Positions 7,898 through 18,554 are shown, counted from the first letter of the stretch. The stretch is 64,000 bases of DNA from Hominenteromicrobium mulieris (GCF_020687165.1 NZ_JAJEQC010000001.1), one strand, 5' to 3'. Notes: a model not told the origin generated them from the sequence alone. Made by a program: numbers and translations.

Positions 7898-9346
7898 ATG
7901 GTTCGCACACGCTTTGCGCCGAGCCCCACCGGTTTCATGCACGTCGGAAACCTCAGAACGGCGCTGTACGAGTATCTGGTGGCGAAGTCCCAAAACGGCA
8001 CGTTTGTGCTCAGAATTGAAGACACAGATCAGGAGCGCTATGTAGAAGGCGCAACAGACGTTATATATAATACACTGCAGCAAGTCGGTCTGCAGCATGA
8101 CGAAGGACCGGACATCGGCGGCGAATACGGCCCGTATGTACAGAGCGAACGCAAGGATATTTATAAACCCTACGCAGAGCAGCTTGTGCGCGAGGGCAAG
8201 GCATACTATTGCTTCTGCACCAAAGAGCGCCTCGAGTCCATTCATCAGGACGGCGAGTTCGGCGGCTACGACCGTCATTGCCGCGACCTGCCCGCAGAGG
8301 AAATTCGGAAGAACCTCGACGCCGGTATGCCGTATGTCATTCGTCAGCGTGTGCCGCTCGAGGGCTCCACGTCCTTTGAAGACGCCGTTTACGGCACCAT
8401 CACGATCGAAAACAAAGAGATCGAAGATCAGGTGCTTTTAAAGTCCGACGGCTACCCGACCTACAACTTTGCAAACGTCATCGACGACCACCTCATGCAC
8501 ATTACGCACGTCGTGCGCGGCTGCGAGTACCTCACCTCTACACCGAAGTACAACATGCTCTACGACGCGTTCGGCTGGGAAAAGCCGATTTATGTGCACC
8601 TGCCGCTCATCATGGGCAAAAATGAAGACGGCTCCGTCTCAAAGCTTTCGAAGCGCCACGGTTCCACAAGCTTTCAGGGCCTCCTCGAAGACGGCTACCT
8701 CGCACCGGTCATCACGAACTACATCGCGCTGCTCGGCTGGTGCCCGAAGGACAACCGGGAAATTTTCTCGCTGAAAGAGCTCGAAGAAGCATTCTCCATC
8801 GACGGCATCAGCAAATCGCCCGCCGTGTTCGATTACGATAAGCTCCTGTGGTTCAACGGCGAATACATCCGCAAGATGAGCGGGGAAGAGTTCCGCACCG
8901 CGGCGATGCCGTACTACAAAGAGATTTTCGGCGACGCAGAAAAGCCGTACGACGTGCTCGACGCCATTTTGCAGCCGCGTATTTTGAAGTTTAAGGAAAT
9001 CCCGAGCCTGCTCGGCTTCTTCAAAGAGCTGCCGGAATATTCCGCAGACCTCTTCATAAACAAAAAGAGCAAGGCAACGCTCGAGAACGCGCCCGTCATG
9101 CTGCGTGCCGCCATCGAGACGCTGTCCGCCATCGAAAACTGGCAGGTTGATACCATCCACGATGCACTCATTGCCCTCGCACAGAGCCTCGAAGTGAAAA
9201 ACGGCACTCTGCTGTGGCCGGTACGCATCGCGGCGGCAGGCCAGACCGTTACCCCCGGCGGCGCTATGGAAATTCTCGCCGTGCTCGGCAAAGAGGAGGC
9301 GCTGCGCCGTTTGCAGCTCGGCCTTCAAAAGATCGAGAACGCATAA
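7898..9346 (+). CDS. gltX: glutamate--tRNA ligase
   Basis: A 482-residue class I aminoacyl-tRNA synthetase that charges tRNA-Glu. The opening RFAPSPTGFMHVGNLRTALY contains the HIGH-class motif, here HVGN, and VSKLSKRHGSTSFQ (about residues 247-260) is the KMSKS-class loop in its GltX form. The length is normal for the non-discriminating and discriminating bacterial enzymes alike. The ATG at 7898 follows AAGGAGG by 8 bases; the open frame extends upstream but without conservation. It lies 43 bases before glnS, which suggests one operon and, together with GlnS, that this GltX need only make Glu-tRNA-Glu. Confidence 0.95.
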   Translation: MVRTRFAPSPTGFMHVGNLRTALYEYLVAKSQNGTFVLRIEDTDQERYVEGATDVIYNTLQQVGLQHDEGPDIGGEYGPYVQSERKDIYKPYAEQLVREGKAYYCFCTKERLESIHQDGEFGGYDRHCRDLPAEEIRKNLDAGMPYVIRQRVPLEGSTSFEDAVYGTITIENKEIEDQVLLKSDGYPTYNFANVIDDHLMHITHVVRGCEYLTSTPKYNMLYDAFGWEKPIYVHLPLIMGKNEDGSVSKLSKRHGSTSFQGLLEDGYLAPVITNYIALLGWCPKDNREIFSLKELEEAFSIDGISKSPAVFDYDKLLWFNGEYIRKMSGEEFRTAAMPYYKEIFGDAEKPYDVLDAILQPRILKFKEIPSLLGFFKELPEYSADLFINKKSKATLENAPVMLRAAIETLSAIENWQVDTIHDALIALAQSLEVKNGTLLWPVRIAAAGQTVTPGGAMEILAVLGKEEALRRLQLGLQKIENA

Positions 9347-9389
9347 AGCAAGAGGAAAAACCTGATATTAGGAAAGGTATGGACAAATT

Positions 9390-11081
<1,692 letters not shown>

Positions 11082-11093
11082 TGGAATAGTTGT

Positions 11094-11130
11094 CCGCACA
11101 GTGCAAAACCATGCGCTGTGCGGGCTTTTG
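11094..11130 (+). terminator. intrinsic terminator after glnS
   Basis: CCGCACAG (11094-11101) pairs with CTGTGCGG (11116-11123), followed by GCTTTTG. Confidence 0.75.
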
Positions 11131-11183
11131 TTGTTCCATTCAATCGGTGTTTTGTCATTCGTCACCTTAATTTTAATTTTAGG

Positions 11184-11212
11184 TTGACGAAACGCTTTGT
11201 GTGTGGTAAACT
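11184..11212 (+). promoter_or_regulatory. promoter of birA-bioY
   Basis: TTGACG (11184-11189), 17-base spacer, TAAACT (11207-11212). I do not see the inverted BirA box that often overlaps such promoters. Confidence 0.6.
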
Positions 11213-11256
11213 GGTAGACGAAATTTTCGCTGCCGGTTTTGCCGGAAAGGAAATTT

Positions 11257-12252
11257 ATGCGCATACAAGATGCAGTTTTAGACGCGCTTGAAAAAAATCG
11301 CGGAGAATACCTCTCCGGCGAGCAGCTTGCGTCGTCGCTCGGCGTTTCCCGCAATGCCGTGTGGAAAGCCATTCAAAAGCTTGAAGAAGCCGGGCATAAA
11401 ATTCGCGCCGTGCCAAAGCGCGGCTACACGCTGGCGCCGGAAAGCGATGTGCTCACCGTGCAGAGTGTCTCACGGTTCCTCGATACCGATATGCCGGTTT
11501 ACTTGCAGGTGCAGACCGAAGTCACCTCTACCAATACGCTTTTAAAGGCACAGGCGGAGCAGGGCGCGCCGGAGGGTACCGTGCTCATTGCGGAATCGCA
11601 GACGGCAGGCAAGGGCAGGCTCGGTCGGCACTTCACGTCGCCGCCGGGTACAGGTATTTATTTCAGCCTGCTGCTCCGCCCGCACTGCACCGCTGAAAAA
11701 TCGCTTTTCATCACGACTACCGCAGCGGTCGCCGTGTGCGAAGCCATTGAGCAGGTCACGGGGCTAAACCCGCAAATCAAATGGGTGAACGATGTTTACC
11801 TCAACGAGAAAAAGGTCTGCGGCATTTTAACGGAAGCTTCCGTCGATTTTGAAAACGGCGGTCTCAACTGGGCCGTGCTCGGCATCGGCATCAACATCGC
11901 TGTGCCGGAAGAGGGCTTCCCGGAGGAGATTCGCTCCATCGCCGGTGCTATTTTCGACGGCCCGTGCCCCGTGGAGATGCGCAGCCGCATTTCGGCTGCC
12001 GTCATCAGCCGCTTTTTCGCGCTGTATAAGAACCTCGGCTCAAACGCGTTCATCGAATCGTACCGCAGCCATTCGTTCCTCACCGGCCGCGCCATCACGT
12101 TCTCGCTCGGGGAGGAGACGTACCGCGGTGTCGTCACCGGTATCAGCGACGAAGCGCACCTGCTCGTCCGTCTCGATAGCGGCGAGGAGCGCGCGTTTTC
12201 CGCAGGCGAGGTGCAGATCCACAAGGGCTTTGCAAACCCAAAAGCCGAATAA
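11257..12252 (+). CDS. birA: biotin--protein ligase / biotin operon repressor
   Basis: A 331-residue bifunctional BirA. An N-terminal winged helix-turn-helix (residues about 1-60, LSGEQLASSLGVSRNAVWKA) precedes the ligase domain with the biotinyl-AMP loop AGKGRLGRHFTSPPGTGIYF and the KWVNDVYL lysine motif, and a C-terminal SH3-like cap. It attaches biotin to the carboxyl carrier protein and represses biotin genes when biotinyl-AMP accumulates. It sits 44 bases before bioY, so sensing and uptake of biotin are likely co-transcribed. The ATG is 5 bases after GGAAAGGA. Confidence 0.95.
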   Translation: MRIQDAVLDALEKNRGEYLSGEQLASSLGVSRNAVWKAIQKLEEAGHKIRAVPKRGYTLAPESDVLTVQSVSRFLDTDMPVYLQVQTEVTSTNTLLKAQAEQGAPEGTVLIAESQTAGKGRLGRHFTSPPGTGIYFSLLLRPHCTAEKSLFITTTAAVAVCEAIEQVTGLNPQIKWVNDVYLNEKKVCGILTEASVDFENGGLNWAVLGIGINIAVPEEGFPEEIRSIAGAIFDGPCPVEMRSRISAAVISRFFALYKNLGSNAFIESYRSHSFLTGRAITFSLGEETYRGVVTGISDEAHLLVRLDSGEERAFSAGEVQIHKGFANPKAE

Positions 12253-12296
12253 ACTGCTTAGTGTGCCGTATTCCGAAATGAATAGGGGTAAATAAC

Positions 12297-12848
12297 ATGA
12301 ACAGCAACAGAGAGAAAATCACCAATATCGTCATGGTCGGCGTATTCGCCGCCGTGCTCGCCGTTTTGTCACAGATTTCGTTCCCGCTGCCGAGCGGCAT
12401 CCCGGTCACCTTACAGACCTTCGCGGTCGCCCTGTGCGGCTATGCACTCGGCTGTAAGCGCGGCACGCTCGCCGTGCTCGTCTATATCGTGCTCGGCGCT
12501 GTCGGTCTGCCGGTGTTTGCAAACTTCTCCGGCGGCTTCGGTTCGCTTGTCGGTCTCGCGGGCGGCTACATCTACGGCTTTCTGCCCATGGCTGCGCTGT
12601 GCGGTCTCGGCACAAAAATGCCGCACCGTGTGCTCGCCATTGTACTCGGTGTTGCGGGTCTTGCGGCTTGCCATCTGTGCGGCACGATTCAGTTCGGCAT
12701 TATCTCCGGCAACGGCCCGTGGGCGGCGTTCCTTGTGGCCTCCGTGCCGTATCTCGTCAAGGACATCGTCTCCGTTGCGGCGGCTTACGGCGTAGCGACT
12801 GCTCTCAGTTTCGCGCTGAAGAAGAGCGGCATTCACATCGCAGCGTAA
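12297..12848 (+). CDS. bioY: biotin ECF transporter substrate-binding component BioY
   Basis: A 183-residue integral membrane protein with about six helices. The conserved BioY segments are seen: PLPSGIPVTLQTFAVALCGY early on, GGFGSLVGLAGGYIYGF in the middle, and VPYLVKDIVSVAAAYGVA near the end. BioY binds biotin and works with the shared ECF energy-coupling module (EcfT, EcfA), which is not in this window. No biotin synthesis genes are present, which fits an organism that imports biotin and links it through BirA. A strong terminator follows. Confidence 0.93.
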   Translation: MNSNREKITNIVMVGVFAAVLAVLSQISFPLPSGIPVTLQTFAVALCGYALGCKRGTLAVLVYIVLGAVGLPVFANFSGGFGSLVGLAGGYIYGFLPMAALCGLGTKMPHRVLAIVLGVAGLAACHLCGTIQFGIISGNGPWAAFLVASVPYLVKDIVSVAAAYGVATALSFALKKSGIHIAA

Positions 12849-12888
12849 AAGCGTTTCACAAAGCGTTTGGAATAAAATAGAAACCGAA

Positions 12889-12930
12889 AAGGCCGTCTGC
12901 AAGGGAAAGTCCCGCGCAGGCGGTCTTTTG
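12889..12930 (+). terminator. intrinsic terminator after bioY
   Basis: GGCCGTCTGC (12891-12900) pairs with GCAGGCGGTC (12916-12925) and ends in TTTTG. Confidence 0.8.
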
Positions 12931-12932
12931 CT

Positions 12933-12961
12933 TTGACATCAATACAGCATTGTGCTATACT
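12933..12961 (+). promoter_or_regulatory. consensus promoter for the DUF951-prfA operon
   Basis: TTGACA (12933-12938), 17-base spacer, TATACT (12956-12961): 11 of 12 consensus bases. Confidence 0.8.
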
Positions 12962-13012
12962 GAATTTTCAAGGGAGCATTCGCGCCCAATACACGATAAA
13001 GGAGGCTGTACC

Positions 13013-13210
13013 ATGGATGTTCGGGTAGGCGACAAATTACAAATGAAAAAGCCGCACCCCTGCGGGACAAACGTGTTTGAAGTGCTGCGCATCGGCGCGG
13101 ATTTTAAAATCCGCTGCACCGGCTGCGGCAGAGAAGTCATGGTGCCCCGCCACAAGTGTGAAAAGAACATTCGCAAGATCGTGCGCGAAAGTGCCGGCAG
13201 CGAGCAGTAG
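13013..13210 (+). CDS. DUF951 small zinc-ribbon-like protein
   Basis: A 65-residue protein of the DUF951 family, widespread in Firmicutes and of unknown function. KKPHPCGTNVFEVLRIGADF is the family signature, and IRCTGCGREVMVPRHKCEK holds three cysteines that with C22 could bind zinc. The basic C-terminus and small size would suit nucleic-acid or ribosome binding, but that is a guess. The ATG follows GGAGG by 6 bases. It is the first gene behind a consensus promoter and lies 50 bases before prfA. Confidence 0.85.
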   Translation: MDVRVGDKLQMKKPHPCGTNVFEVLRIGADFKIRCTGCGREVMVPRHKCEKNIRKIVRESAGSEQ

Positions 13211-13260
13211 CGCCTCTCAGACCGTTTCATTTTACTATCTGTCTGAAAGGAAGCTTTGCT

Positions 13261-14340
13261 ATGTTTGAAAATCTCTCGGTTTTTGAAAACCGATATGAAG
13301 AGCTTAATATGAAGCTCTATGATCCCGCCGTTGCGGCAGACCGCAATCTCTACCGCGACCTCATGAAGGAGCACAAAGAAATCGAACCCATCGTGGAGAA
13401 ATACCGCGCCTTAAAAAAGGCCGAAGCATCGCTCGAGGATGCCGAAGCGATTTTAAACGACTCCGAAGCCGATAAAGAGCTGCGCCAAATGGCGAGCGAC
13501 GAGATGAGCGCCGCCAAAAGCGATATCGAAAGCATCTCGGAAGAACTCAAAATTTTATTATTGCCTCGCGACCCCAACGACGACCGCAGTGTTATCGTGG
13601 AAATCCGCGGCGGCGCAGGCGGCGAGGAAGCGGCACTGTTCGCCTATAACCTTTACCGCATGTACAACATGTACGCCGAAAAGCGCGGCTGGAAAACGGA
13701 GATCGTCAGCCTGAATGAAACGGAGCTTGGCGGCTTTAAGGAAGTCAGCTTCACAATCGACGGTGACGGCGCGTATTCCAGATTAAAATTTGAAAGCGGC
13801 GTGCACCGCGTGCAGCGCGTGCCGGAAACGGAAACGCAGGGCCGCATCCACACAAGCACCGCTACGGTCGCCGTTTTGCCGGAAGCCGATGAGGTCGAGC
13901 TCGAGATCGACCCGAAAGATTTAAAGATTGATACATTCCGCTCCAGCGGCGCGGGCGGGCAGCACATCAACAAAACGTCGTCTGCCATCCGTGTTACGCA
14001 CCTGCCCACCGGCACGGTCGTCGAGTGTCAGGACGAGCGCAGCCAGTACAAAAACAAAGATAAAGCCCTGCGCGTCCTGCGTGCCCGACTGTTAGACGCT
14101 AAGGTGGCGGCGCAAAACGCCGAGATTGCCGCAAACCGCAAAAGTCAGGTCGGCACCGGCGACCGTTCGGAGCGCATCCGTACCTACAACTACCCGCAGC
14201 TGCGCGTGACCGATCACCGCATAGGCCTGACAATCTACCGCCTGTTCGACGTCTTAAACGGTGACCTCGATGAAATCATTGACGCACTCATCGCCGCAGA
14301 CCGCGCCGAAAAATTAAAAGAGAGCATGGAGAACGGATGA
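13261..14340 (+). CDS. prfA: peptide chain release factor 1
   Basis: A 359-residue class I release factor that terminates translation at UAA and UAG. The catalytic loop SSGAGGQHINKTSSA contains the GGQ tripeptide that enters the peptidyl-transferase centre and is methylated on Gln; the long N-terminal coiled coil and the RIHTSTATVAVLPE segment are typical of RF1. In many Firmicutes the methylase gene prmC follows; here it is replaced by a Sua5-CoaE fusion whose ATG overlaps the prfA stop (ATGA at 14337-14340), implying translational coupling. Confidence 0.96.
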   Translation: MFENLSVFENRYEELNMKLYDPAVAADRNLYRDLMKEHKEIEPIVEKYRALKKAEASLEDAEAILNDSEADKELRQMASDEMSAAKSDIESISEELKILLLPRDPNDDRSVIVEIRGGAGGEEAALFAYNLYRMYNMYAEKRGWKTEIVSLNETELGGFKEVSFTIDGDGAYSRLKFESGVHRVQRVPETETQGRIHTSTATVAVLPEADEVELEIDPKDLKIDTFRSSGAGGQHINKTSSAIRVTHLPTGTVVECQDERSQYKNKDKALRVLRARLLDAKVAAQNAEIAANRKSQVGTGDRSERIRTYNYPQLRVTDHRIGLTIYRLFDVLNGDLDEIIDALIAADRAEKLKESMENG

Positions 14341-15962
14341 ACATGGATACGCGATTATTGGATGAAAAAAACGAACAGGATATAAAAGAAGCGGGGAAGA
14401 TTCTGCGCCGCGGCGGTCTTGTCGCCATCCCCACAGAGACCGTCTACGGCCTCGCCGGCAATGCGCTGGACCCTACCGTCTCCGCACAGATCTACAAAGT
14501 GAAGGGTCGCCCGTCGGATAATCCGCTCATCGTGCATATCGCGGATATCAAAGAATTGCCTGCGCTTGTCGAAGAGATTCCCGAAGCCGCCAAAAAGCTT
14601 GCAGATGCCTTTTGGCCGGGCCCGCTTACCATCATCATGAAAAAATCGCCGCTTGTGCCGATGCAGACGACCGGCGGTCTCGATACGGTTGCCGTCCGCA
14701 TGCCGTCCGATCCCACCGCGCGGGCGATCATTAACGCCGCAGGCGTGCCGCTTGCCGCGCCGTCCGCGAATCTCTCCGGTCTGCCCAGCCCCACATCGTT
14801 CCCGCATGTGTGCGATGATCTCATGGGCCGCGTAGACGGCATCGTGAACGGCGGCGACTGCGAGGTCGGCGTGGAGTCCACCGTTATCACCGTCGTCACC
14901 GAGATACCGCGTGTGCTGCGCCCGGGCGGCATTTCCGTGGAGCAGCTGCGCCGCGTGCTCGGCAGGGTAGACGTGGACCGCGCCGTGCTGGAAAAGCCCG
15001 CGGAAAACGCCAAGGTCGCCTCGCCCGGCATGAAATACAAGCACTACGCGCCGAAAGCGGATGTCTACATGGTGGACGCTTCCGCCGAAGACTACGCCGC
15101 GTTTTTGCATACGCACTCCGAAGCAGCTGCACTTTGCTTTAACGAAGACGTGCCGTACCTCAAAAACCGGTGCGTGCCCTACGGCAGCGCCGCAGATTCC
15201 CTTTCGCAGGCGCACGGGCTTTTCACGTCGCTCCATCACCTCGATGAGATCGGCGCAAAGACCGTTTACGCCCGTATGCCGCGCAAAAGCGGCGTAGGCC
15301 TTGCGGTTTATAACCGTCTCATTCGCGCTTGTGCGTTCCGCATCGTAACGCCGAACGAGCAGCTCGTCATCGGCCTTACGGGCCAGACCGGCGCGGGCAA
15401 ATCGACGGTCGCAAAGCAGCTTAAGGCGCGCGGCTGCGTCATCATCGACTGCGACGCCGTTACGCACGATCCGTCTCTTTATGCAGGAACATGTCTTACG
15501 GAGTTGCAAAATGCGTTCGGCCGTGCTATTATAAAAGAAGACGGCACGTTAGACCGCCGTCGTCTCGCAAACCTCGCGTTTGCAAGCGAAGAGGGCAAAG
15601 CGAAGCTGAACGCCATCACGCATCCCGTGATCTTAGCGCGTCTCAAAAAGGAGATTGCCGCATATAAAGATGCAAAGGTCATCGTGCTCGACGCTCCGAC
15701 GCTGTTTGAAGCCGGTGCAGATCGCCTTTGCCGCCGTGTGGTCTCCGTTCTTGCGGATGAAACCGTGCGCCTTGGGCGCATCTGCCGCCGCGACGGTCTC
15801 ACGGAGCAGGAGGCCCTGACGCGCATGCACGCCCAGCAGAGCGACGATTTTTACATCGACCGCTCCGATTACACACTCGATAACACCGTCGCTGTTTCGG
15901 CGGACGATATGGATAATATGCTCGCAGTGCTTGGCTGCGCACACCCCGGTGAATCCGATTGA
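14337..15962 (+). CDS. fusion of threonylcarbamoyl-AMP synthase (Sua5) and dephospho-CoA kinase (CoaE)
   Basis: A 541-residue two-domain protein. Residues 1 to about 330 are Sua5: the YrdC part (GGLVAIPTETVYGLAGNALD, KGRPSDNPLIVHI, LAAPSANLSG) and the C-terminal Sua5 domain (ASPGMKYKHYAPKADVYMVD). This enzyme makes threonylcarbamoyl-AMP for t6A37 in tRNAs. From about residue 342 a complete CoaE follows: P-loop GLTGQTGAGKST, DCDAVTHDP, THPVILARL and the RDGLTEQEA lid; it phosphorylates dephospho-CoA in the last step of CoA synthesis. No stop or frameshift separates the halves. The ATG overlaps the prfA stop; a second ATG two codons on is possible. The t6A partners tsaE and tsaB are at 59 kb. 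Confidence 0.9.
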   Translation: MNMDTRLLDEKNEQDIKEAGKILRRGGLVAIPTETVYGLAGNALDPTVSAQIYKVKGRPSDNPLIVHIADIKELPALVEEIPEAAKKLADAFWPGPLTIIMKKSPLVPMQTTGGLDTVAVRMPSDPTARAIINAAGVPLAAPSANLSGLPSPTSFPHVCDDLMGRVDGIVNGGDCEVGVESTVITVVTEIPRVLRPGGISVEQLRRVLGRVDVDRAVLEKPAENAKVASPGMKYKHYAPKADVYMVDASAEDYAAFLHTHSEAAALCFNEDVPYLKNRCVPYGSAADSLSQAHGLFTSLHHLDEIGAKTVYARMPRKSGVGLAVYNRLIRACAFRIVTPNEQLVIGLTGQTGAGKSTVAKQLKARGCVIIDCDAVTHDPSLYAGTCLTELQNAFGRAIIKEDGTLDRRRLANLAFASEEGKAKLNAITHPVILARLKKEIAAYKDAKVIVLDAPTLFEAGADRLCRRVVSVLADETVRLGRICRRDGLTEQEALTRMHAQQSDDFYIDRSDYTLDNTVAVSADDMDNMLAVLGCAHPGESD

Positions 15963-16567
15963 ATAAGAGAAGCAAACATTTAAAAAAGTCCAAAAAGAAG
16001 CCCTTGTGGCCATGGATTCTTATCGCCGGCATTGCAGCTGCCGTGCTCGTTGTTTTCGCAGTGCAAAGGCTGCATCCCGATGTAGACCACATGCTTTACC
16101 CGCGCAAGTACGGATCCATCGTCAAAAAAGAAGCGAAGGAGTACGACTTGCCGCAAAGCCTTGTCTATGCCGTCATCAAGGCGGAAAGCGATTTCGACCC
16201 CGAGGCGGAGTCTCCGGTCGGCGCGCTCGGGCTTATGCAGATGATGCCCGAAACGTTTGACTGGATGCAAACGCATATCGGCGGGGAATATGACGCAAGC
16301 GCTTTGCTCGACCCCGAAATCAGCATCAAATACGGCTGTGCGCTGCTGCGCGTGCTTTTAAACGAGTACGACAACCTCGCCACAGCGGTCTGCGCCTACA
16401 ATGCAGGCATGGGAAACGTTACGTCGTGGCTTTCGGACCCCGCATATTCCGAAGACGGAGTGACCTTAAAAGAAATTCCGTTTGAAGAAACGCGTCTTTA
16501 CGTCCAGAAAGTCCTTCAGTATAAAGAAACTTACGAAAAATTGTATGGGGGAATTGAAAATGGCTAA
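15959..16567 (+). CDS. membrane-anchored lytic transglycosylase
   Basis: A 202-residue protein with a very basic start, one membrane helix (about residues 17-36) and an Slt-type lysozyme-fold domain. VIKAESDFDPEAESPVGALG holds the catalytic Glu in the ES motif, followed by GLMQMMPETF and AVCAYNAGMGNV, the standard order of family 1 transglycosylases that cleave glycan strands to anhydro-muropeptides. The start is a TTG at 15959 overlapping the stop of the fusion gene by three bases; no better start fits the basic leader. The stop in turn overlaps the next gene by 8 bases, so the run is tightly coupled. Confidence 0.88.
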   Translation: MNKRSKHLKKSKKKPLWPWILIAGIAAAVLVVFAVQRLHPDVDHMLYPRKYGSIVKKEAKEYDLPQSLVYAVIKAESDFDPEAESPVGALGLMQMMPETFDWMQTHIGGEYDASALLDPEISIKYGCALLRVLLNEYDNLATAVCAYNAGMGNVTSWLSDPAYSEDGVTLKEIPFEETRLYVQKVLQYKETYEKLYGGIENG

Positions 16568-17972
16568 AAAAGCAGCGGAAAAATCCGCAAAAGAGCTGTC
16601 CGAAATGCTCCTCAACCCGCGCAAGAACGGCTTTTTCAAGGTCACAGATGAGAAGATCGAAAAAGCAGATAAGTTCTGCGAAGGCTACAAGGCATTTTTA
16701 AACAGCGCCAAAACCGAGCGCGAATCCGTTGAGTACGCGGTCGCGGCTGCAGAAAAGCACGGCTTTGTGCCGTTCGACCCGAAGCACAAGTATGCGGCGG
16801 GCGACAAAGTGTATTACAACAATCGCGGTAAAGCAATTTGCCTTGCCATCATGGGTAAAGAGGGCTGCAAAAACGGCGTTCGCATTGCCGCAGCACACAT
16901 CGATAACCCGCGTCTCGACTTAAAGCCCATCCCGCTTTATGAATCCTCCGAGATGGCGTACCTCAAAACGCACTACTACGGCGGCATCAAAAAGTACCAG
17001 TGGACGGCGATTCCGCTCGCCATGCACGGCGTTGTCGTGAAGAGCGACGGCACGGTCATCAAGGTCTGCATCGGTGAAGAAGCGGGAGATCCGCAGTTCA
17101 CCATCACAGATATTTTGCCGCACCTCGGTCAGGATCAGGCTACAAAGCCGCTGGGTACTGCCTTTACAGGCGAAGACCTTAACATCCTCATCGGCAGCCG
17201 CCCGGTTCGCGACGAGGAGGCTAAGGATGCATATAAGCTGAACATCATGCGTCTCTTAAACGAGAAGTACGGCATCGTAGAAGCCGACCTCATCTCCGCA
17301 GAGATCGAGTTCGTCCCGGCGTTCAAGGCGGTGGATATCGGCTTTGACCGCAGCCTCGTCGGCGCTTACGGCCACGATGACCGCGTCTGCGCATACCCGG
17401 CACTTGAAGCTATCCTCAACTGCAAGAACCCGGTGCAGACCGTCGTCACTGTGCTCACCGATAAGGAAGAGACCGGCAGCGACGGCAACACGGGTCTCAA
17501 CTCCGAGTACATGCGTTACTTCATCGCTGACCTCGCGCAGGCAGAGGGTGAAGAGCCGCGCCACGTGCTCTCCAAGTCCACCTGCATTTCCGCCGACGTC
17601 ACCGCGGCATATGATCCGCATTATGCTTCCGTTTACGAGGCACAGAACTCCACCTACATCAACGGCGGTCTGGGCATAGCCAAGTACACCGGCGCACACG
17701 GCAAGGGCGGTACGTCCGACGCGAACGCAGAGTTCGTCGCCAAAATCCGCCGCACGTTTGACGATGCAGGCGTGCTTTGGCAGATCGGCGAGCTCGGCAA
17801 GGTCGATCAGGGCGGCGGCGGCACGGTCGCAAAGTTCATCGCGAACCTCAATGTCGACGTGCTCGACATCGGTGTGCCGGTGCTTTCCATGCACGCACCG
17901 TTTGAGGTTGTCTCCAAGCTCGACGTCTACATGGCCTACAAGGGCTTCAAGGCGTTCTTCGACGAGAAGTAA
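16560..17972 (+). CDS. M18 family aminopeptidase
   Basis: A 470-residue zinc aminopeptidase of family M18 (aspartyl aminopeptidase type, cytosolic, large oligomer). Metal and catalytic motifs are visible: AAHIDNPRLDL (first His and Asp), DKEETGSDGNTGLNSE (catalytic and metal Glu), STCISADVTAAYDP (Asp) and PVLSMHAPFE (final His). It removes N-terminal residues, often acidic, from peptides. The ATG at 16560 is 4 bases after GGGGGAATTG; the frame extends upstream into the transglycosylase gene without conservation. A strong terminator ends the operon that began at 13 kb. Confidence 0.9.
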   Translation: MAKKAAEKSAKELSEMLLNPRKNGFFKVTDEKIEKADKFCEGYKAFLNSAKTERESVEYAVAAAEKHGFVPFDPKHKYAAGDKVYYNNRGKAICLAIMGKEGCKNGVRIAAAHIDNPRLDLKPIPLYESSEMAYLKTHYYGGIKKYQWTAIPLAMHGVVVKSDGTVIKVCIGEEAGDPQFTITDILPHLGQDQATKPLGTAFTGEDLNILIGSRPVRDEEAKDAYKLNIMRLLNEKYGIVEADLISAEIEFVPAFKAVDIGFDRSLVGAYGHDDRVCAYPALEAILNCKNPVQTVVTVLTDKEETGSDGNTGLNSEYMRYFIADLAQAEGEEPRHVLSKSTCISADVTAAYDPHYASVYEAQNSTYINGGLGIAKYTGAHGKGGTSDANAEFVAKIRRTFDDAGVLWQIGELGKVDQGGGGTVAKFIANLNVDVLDIGVPVLSMHAPFEVVSKLDVYMAYKGFKAFFDEK

Positions 17973-18005
17973 GCTGTAAAGCAAAATAGCATTACATAAA
18001 ATTCA

Positions 18006-18052
18006 AAAAGCTGCGCGTAAAGCAATAAAACTTTACGCGCAGCTTTTCTTTA
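18006..18052 (+). terminator. strong intrinsic terminator
   Basis: A perfect 17-bp stem (18006-18022 with 18031-18047) ending in TTTTCTTT closes the operon. Confidence 0.9.
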
Positions 18053-18063
18053 TATCTTCAAGC

Positions 18064-18092
18064 AAAAAGCCTGCCGCAAAGCGCAGCAGGCC
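18064..18092 (-). terminator. terminator of the DUF523-pyrR side
   Basis: On the minus strand GCCTGCTGCG/CGGCAGGC forms a hairpin followed by TTTTT at 18068-18064. Confidence 0.75.
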
Positions 18093-18119
18093 CAATTCTT
18101 TGCGTTAAGATGTTTTGCT

Positions 18120-18554
18120 TTACAGCGGCAGCTGATCCAATTCGTCCTCTGTAAACACCGGGATGCCGTTCGCGTTCAGAAGCTCCACGGTTACACCGTT
18201 GCCGGGAATCTTGTTGCCCGTAAACGTGCCATCGTAAATGAGTCCTTTGCCGCAGGACGGACTTTTCGCCTTCATCACGGCAAAATCCACGTGATTCAGC
18301 TTCGCAAAGTACAGCGCCGTCTCTGCGCCTTTTGTGTACGCCTTCGTCACGTCCTTGCCTGCACAGGAGATCACCTTGTCACCCTGCCGCTCCGCCGGGT
18401 CGCGGGGCGTGGGCAGGCCGCCCATCTGCTCGGGACATACGCCGATGATCTTGTTGCTTTCTGCAAGCTTAATGAGCGCATCGCACTTGCAGCCGTCGCC
18501 CTTATAGCGGCATTCGCAGCCCAAAAGGCAACTGCTTGCCAAAATTACAGCCAT
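18120..18554 (-). CDS. DUF523 protein (TudS-like)
   Basis: A 144-residue DUF523 protein. The family signature is clear: ILASSCLLGCECRYKGD at the N-terminus, IGVCPEQMGGLPTPRDPAE in the middle and AKSPSCGKGLIYDG toward the end. Characterised TudS-type members bind an iron-sulfur cluster through such cysteines and remove sulfur from 2-thiouracil; C9/C13, C49 and C99-region cysteines here could do the same. Its place 42 bases downstream of pyrR in a pyrimidine salvage locus makes a thio-pyrimidine role plausible, but this is inference. The gene ends at its own terminator. Confidence 0.8.
   Translation of the reverse strand: MAVILASSCLLGCECRYKGDGCKCDALIKLAESNKIIGVCPEQMGGLPTPRDPAERQGDKVISCAGKDVTKAYTKGAETALYFAKLNHVDFAVMKAKSPSCGKGLIYDGTFTGNKIPGNGVTVELLNANGIPVFTEDELDQLPL

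Noticed and set aside
11161..11256. Possible BirA operator before birA
   Set aside because: GGTTGAC and GGTAAAC half-sites are in the same orientation, not inverted, and are explained by the promoter.
14355..15509. Long antisense frame opposite the Sua5-CoaE fusion
   Set aside because: Arg/His-rich shadow of a GC-rich gene with no start signal.
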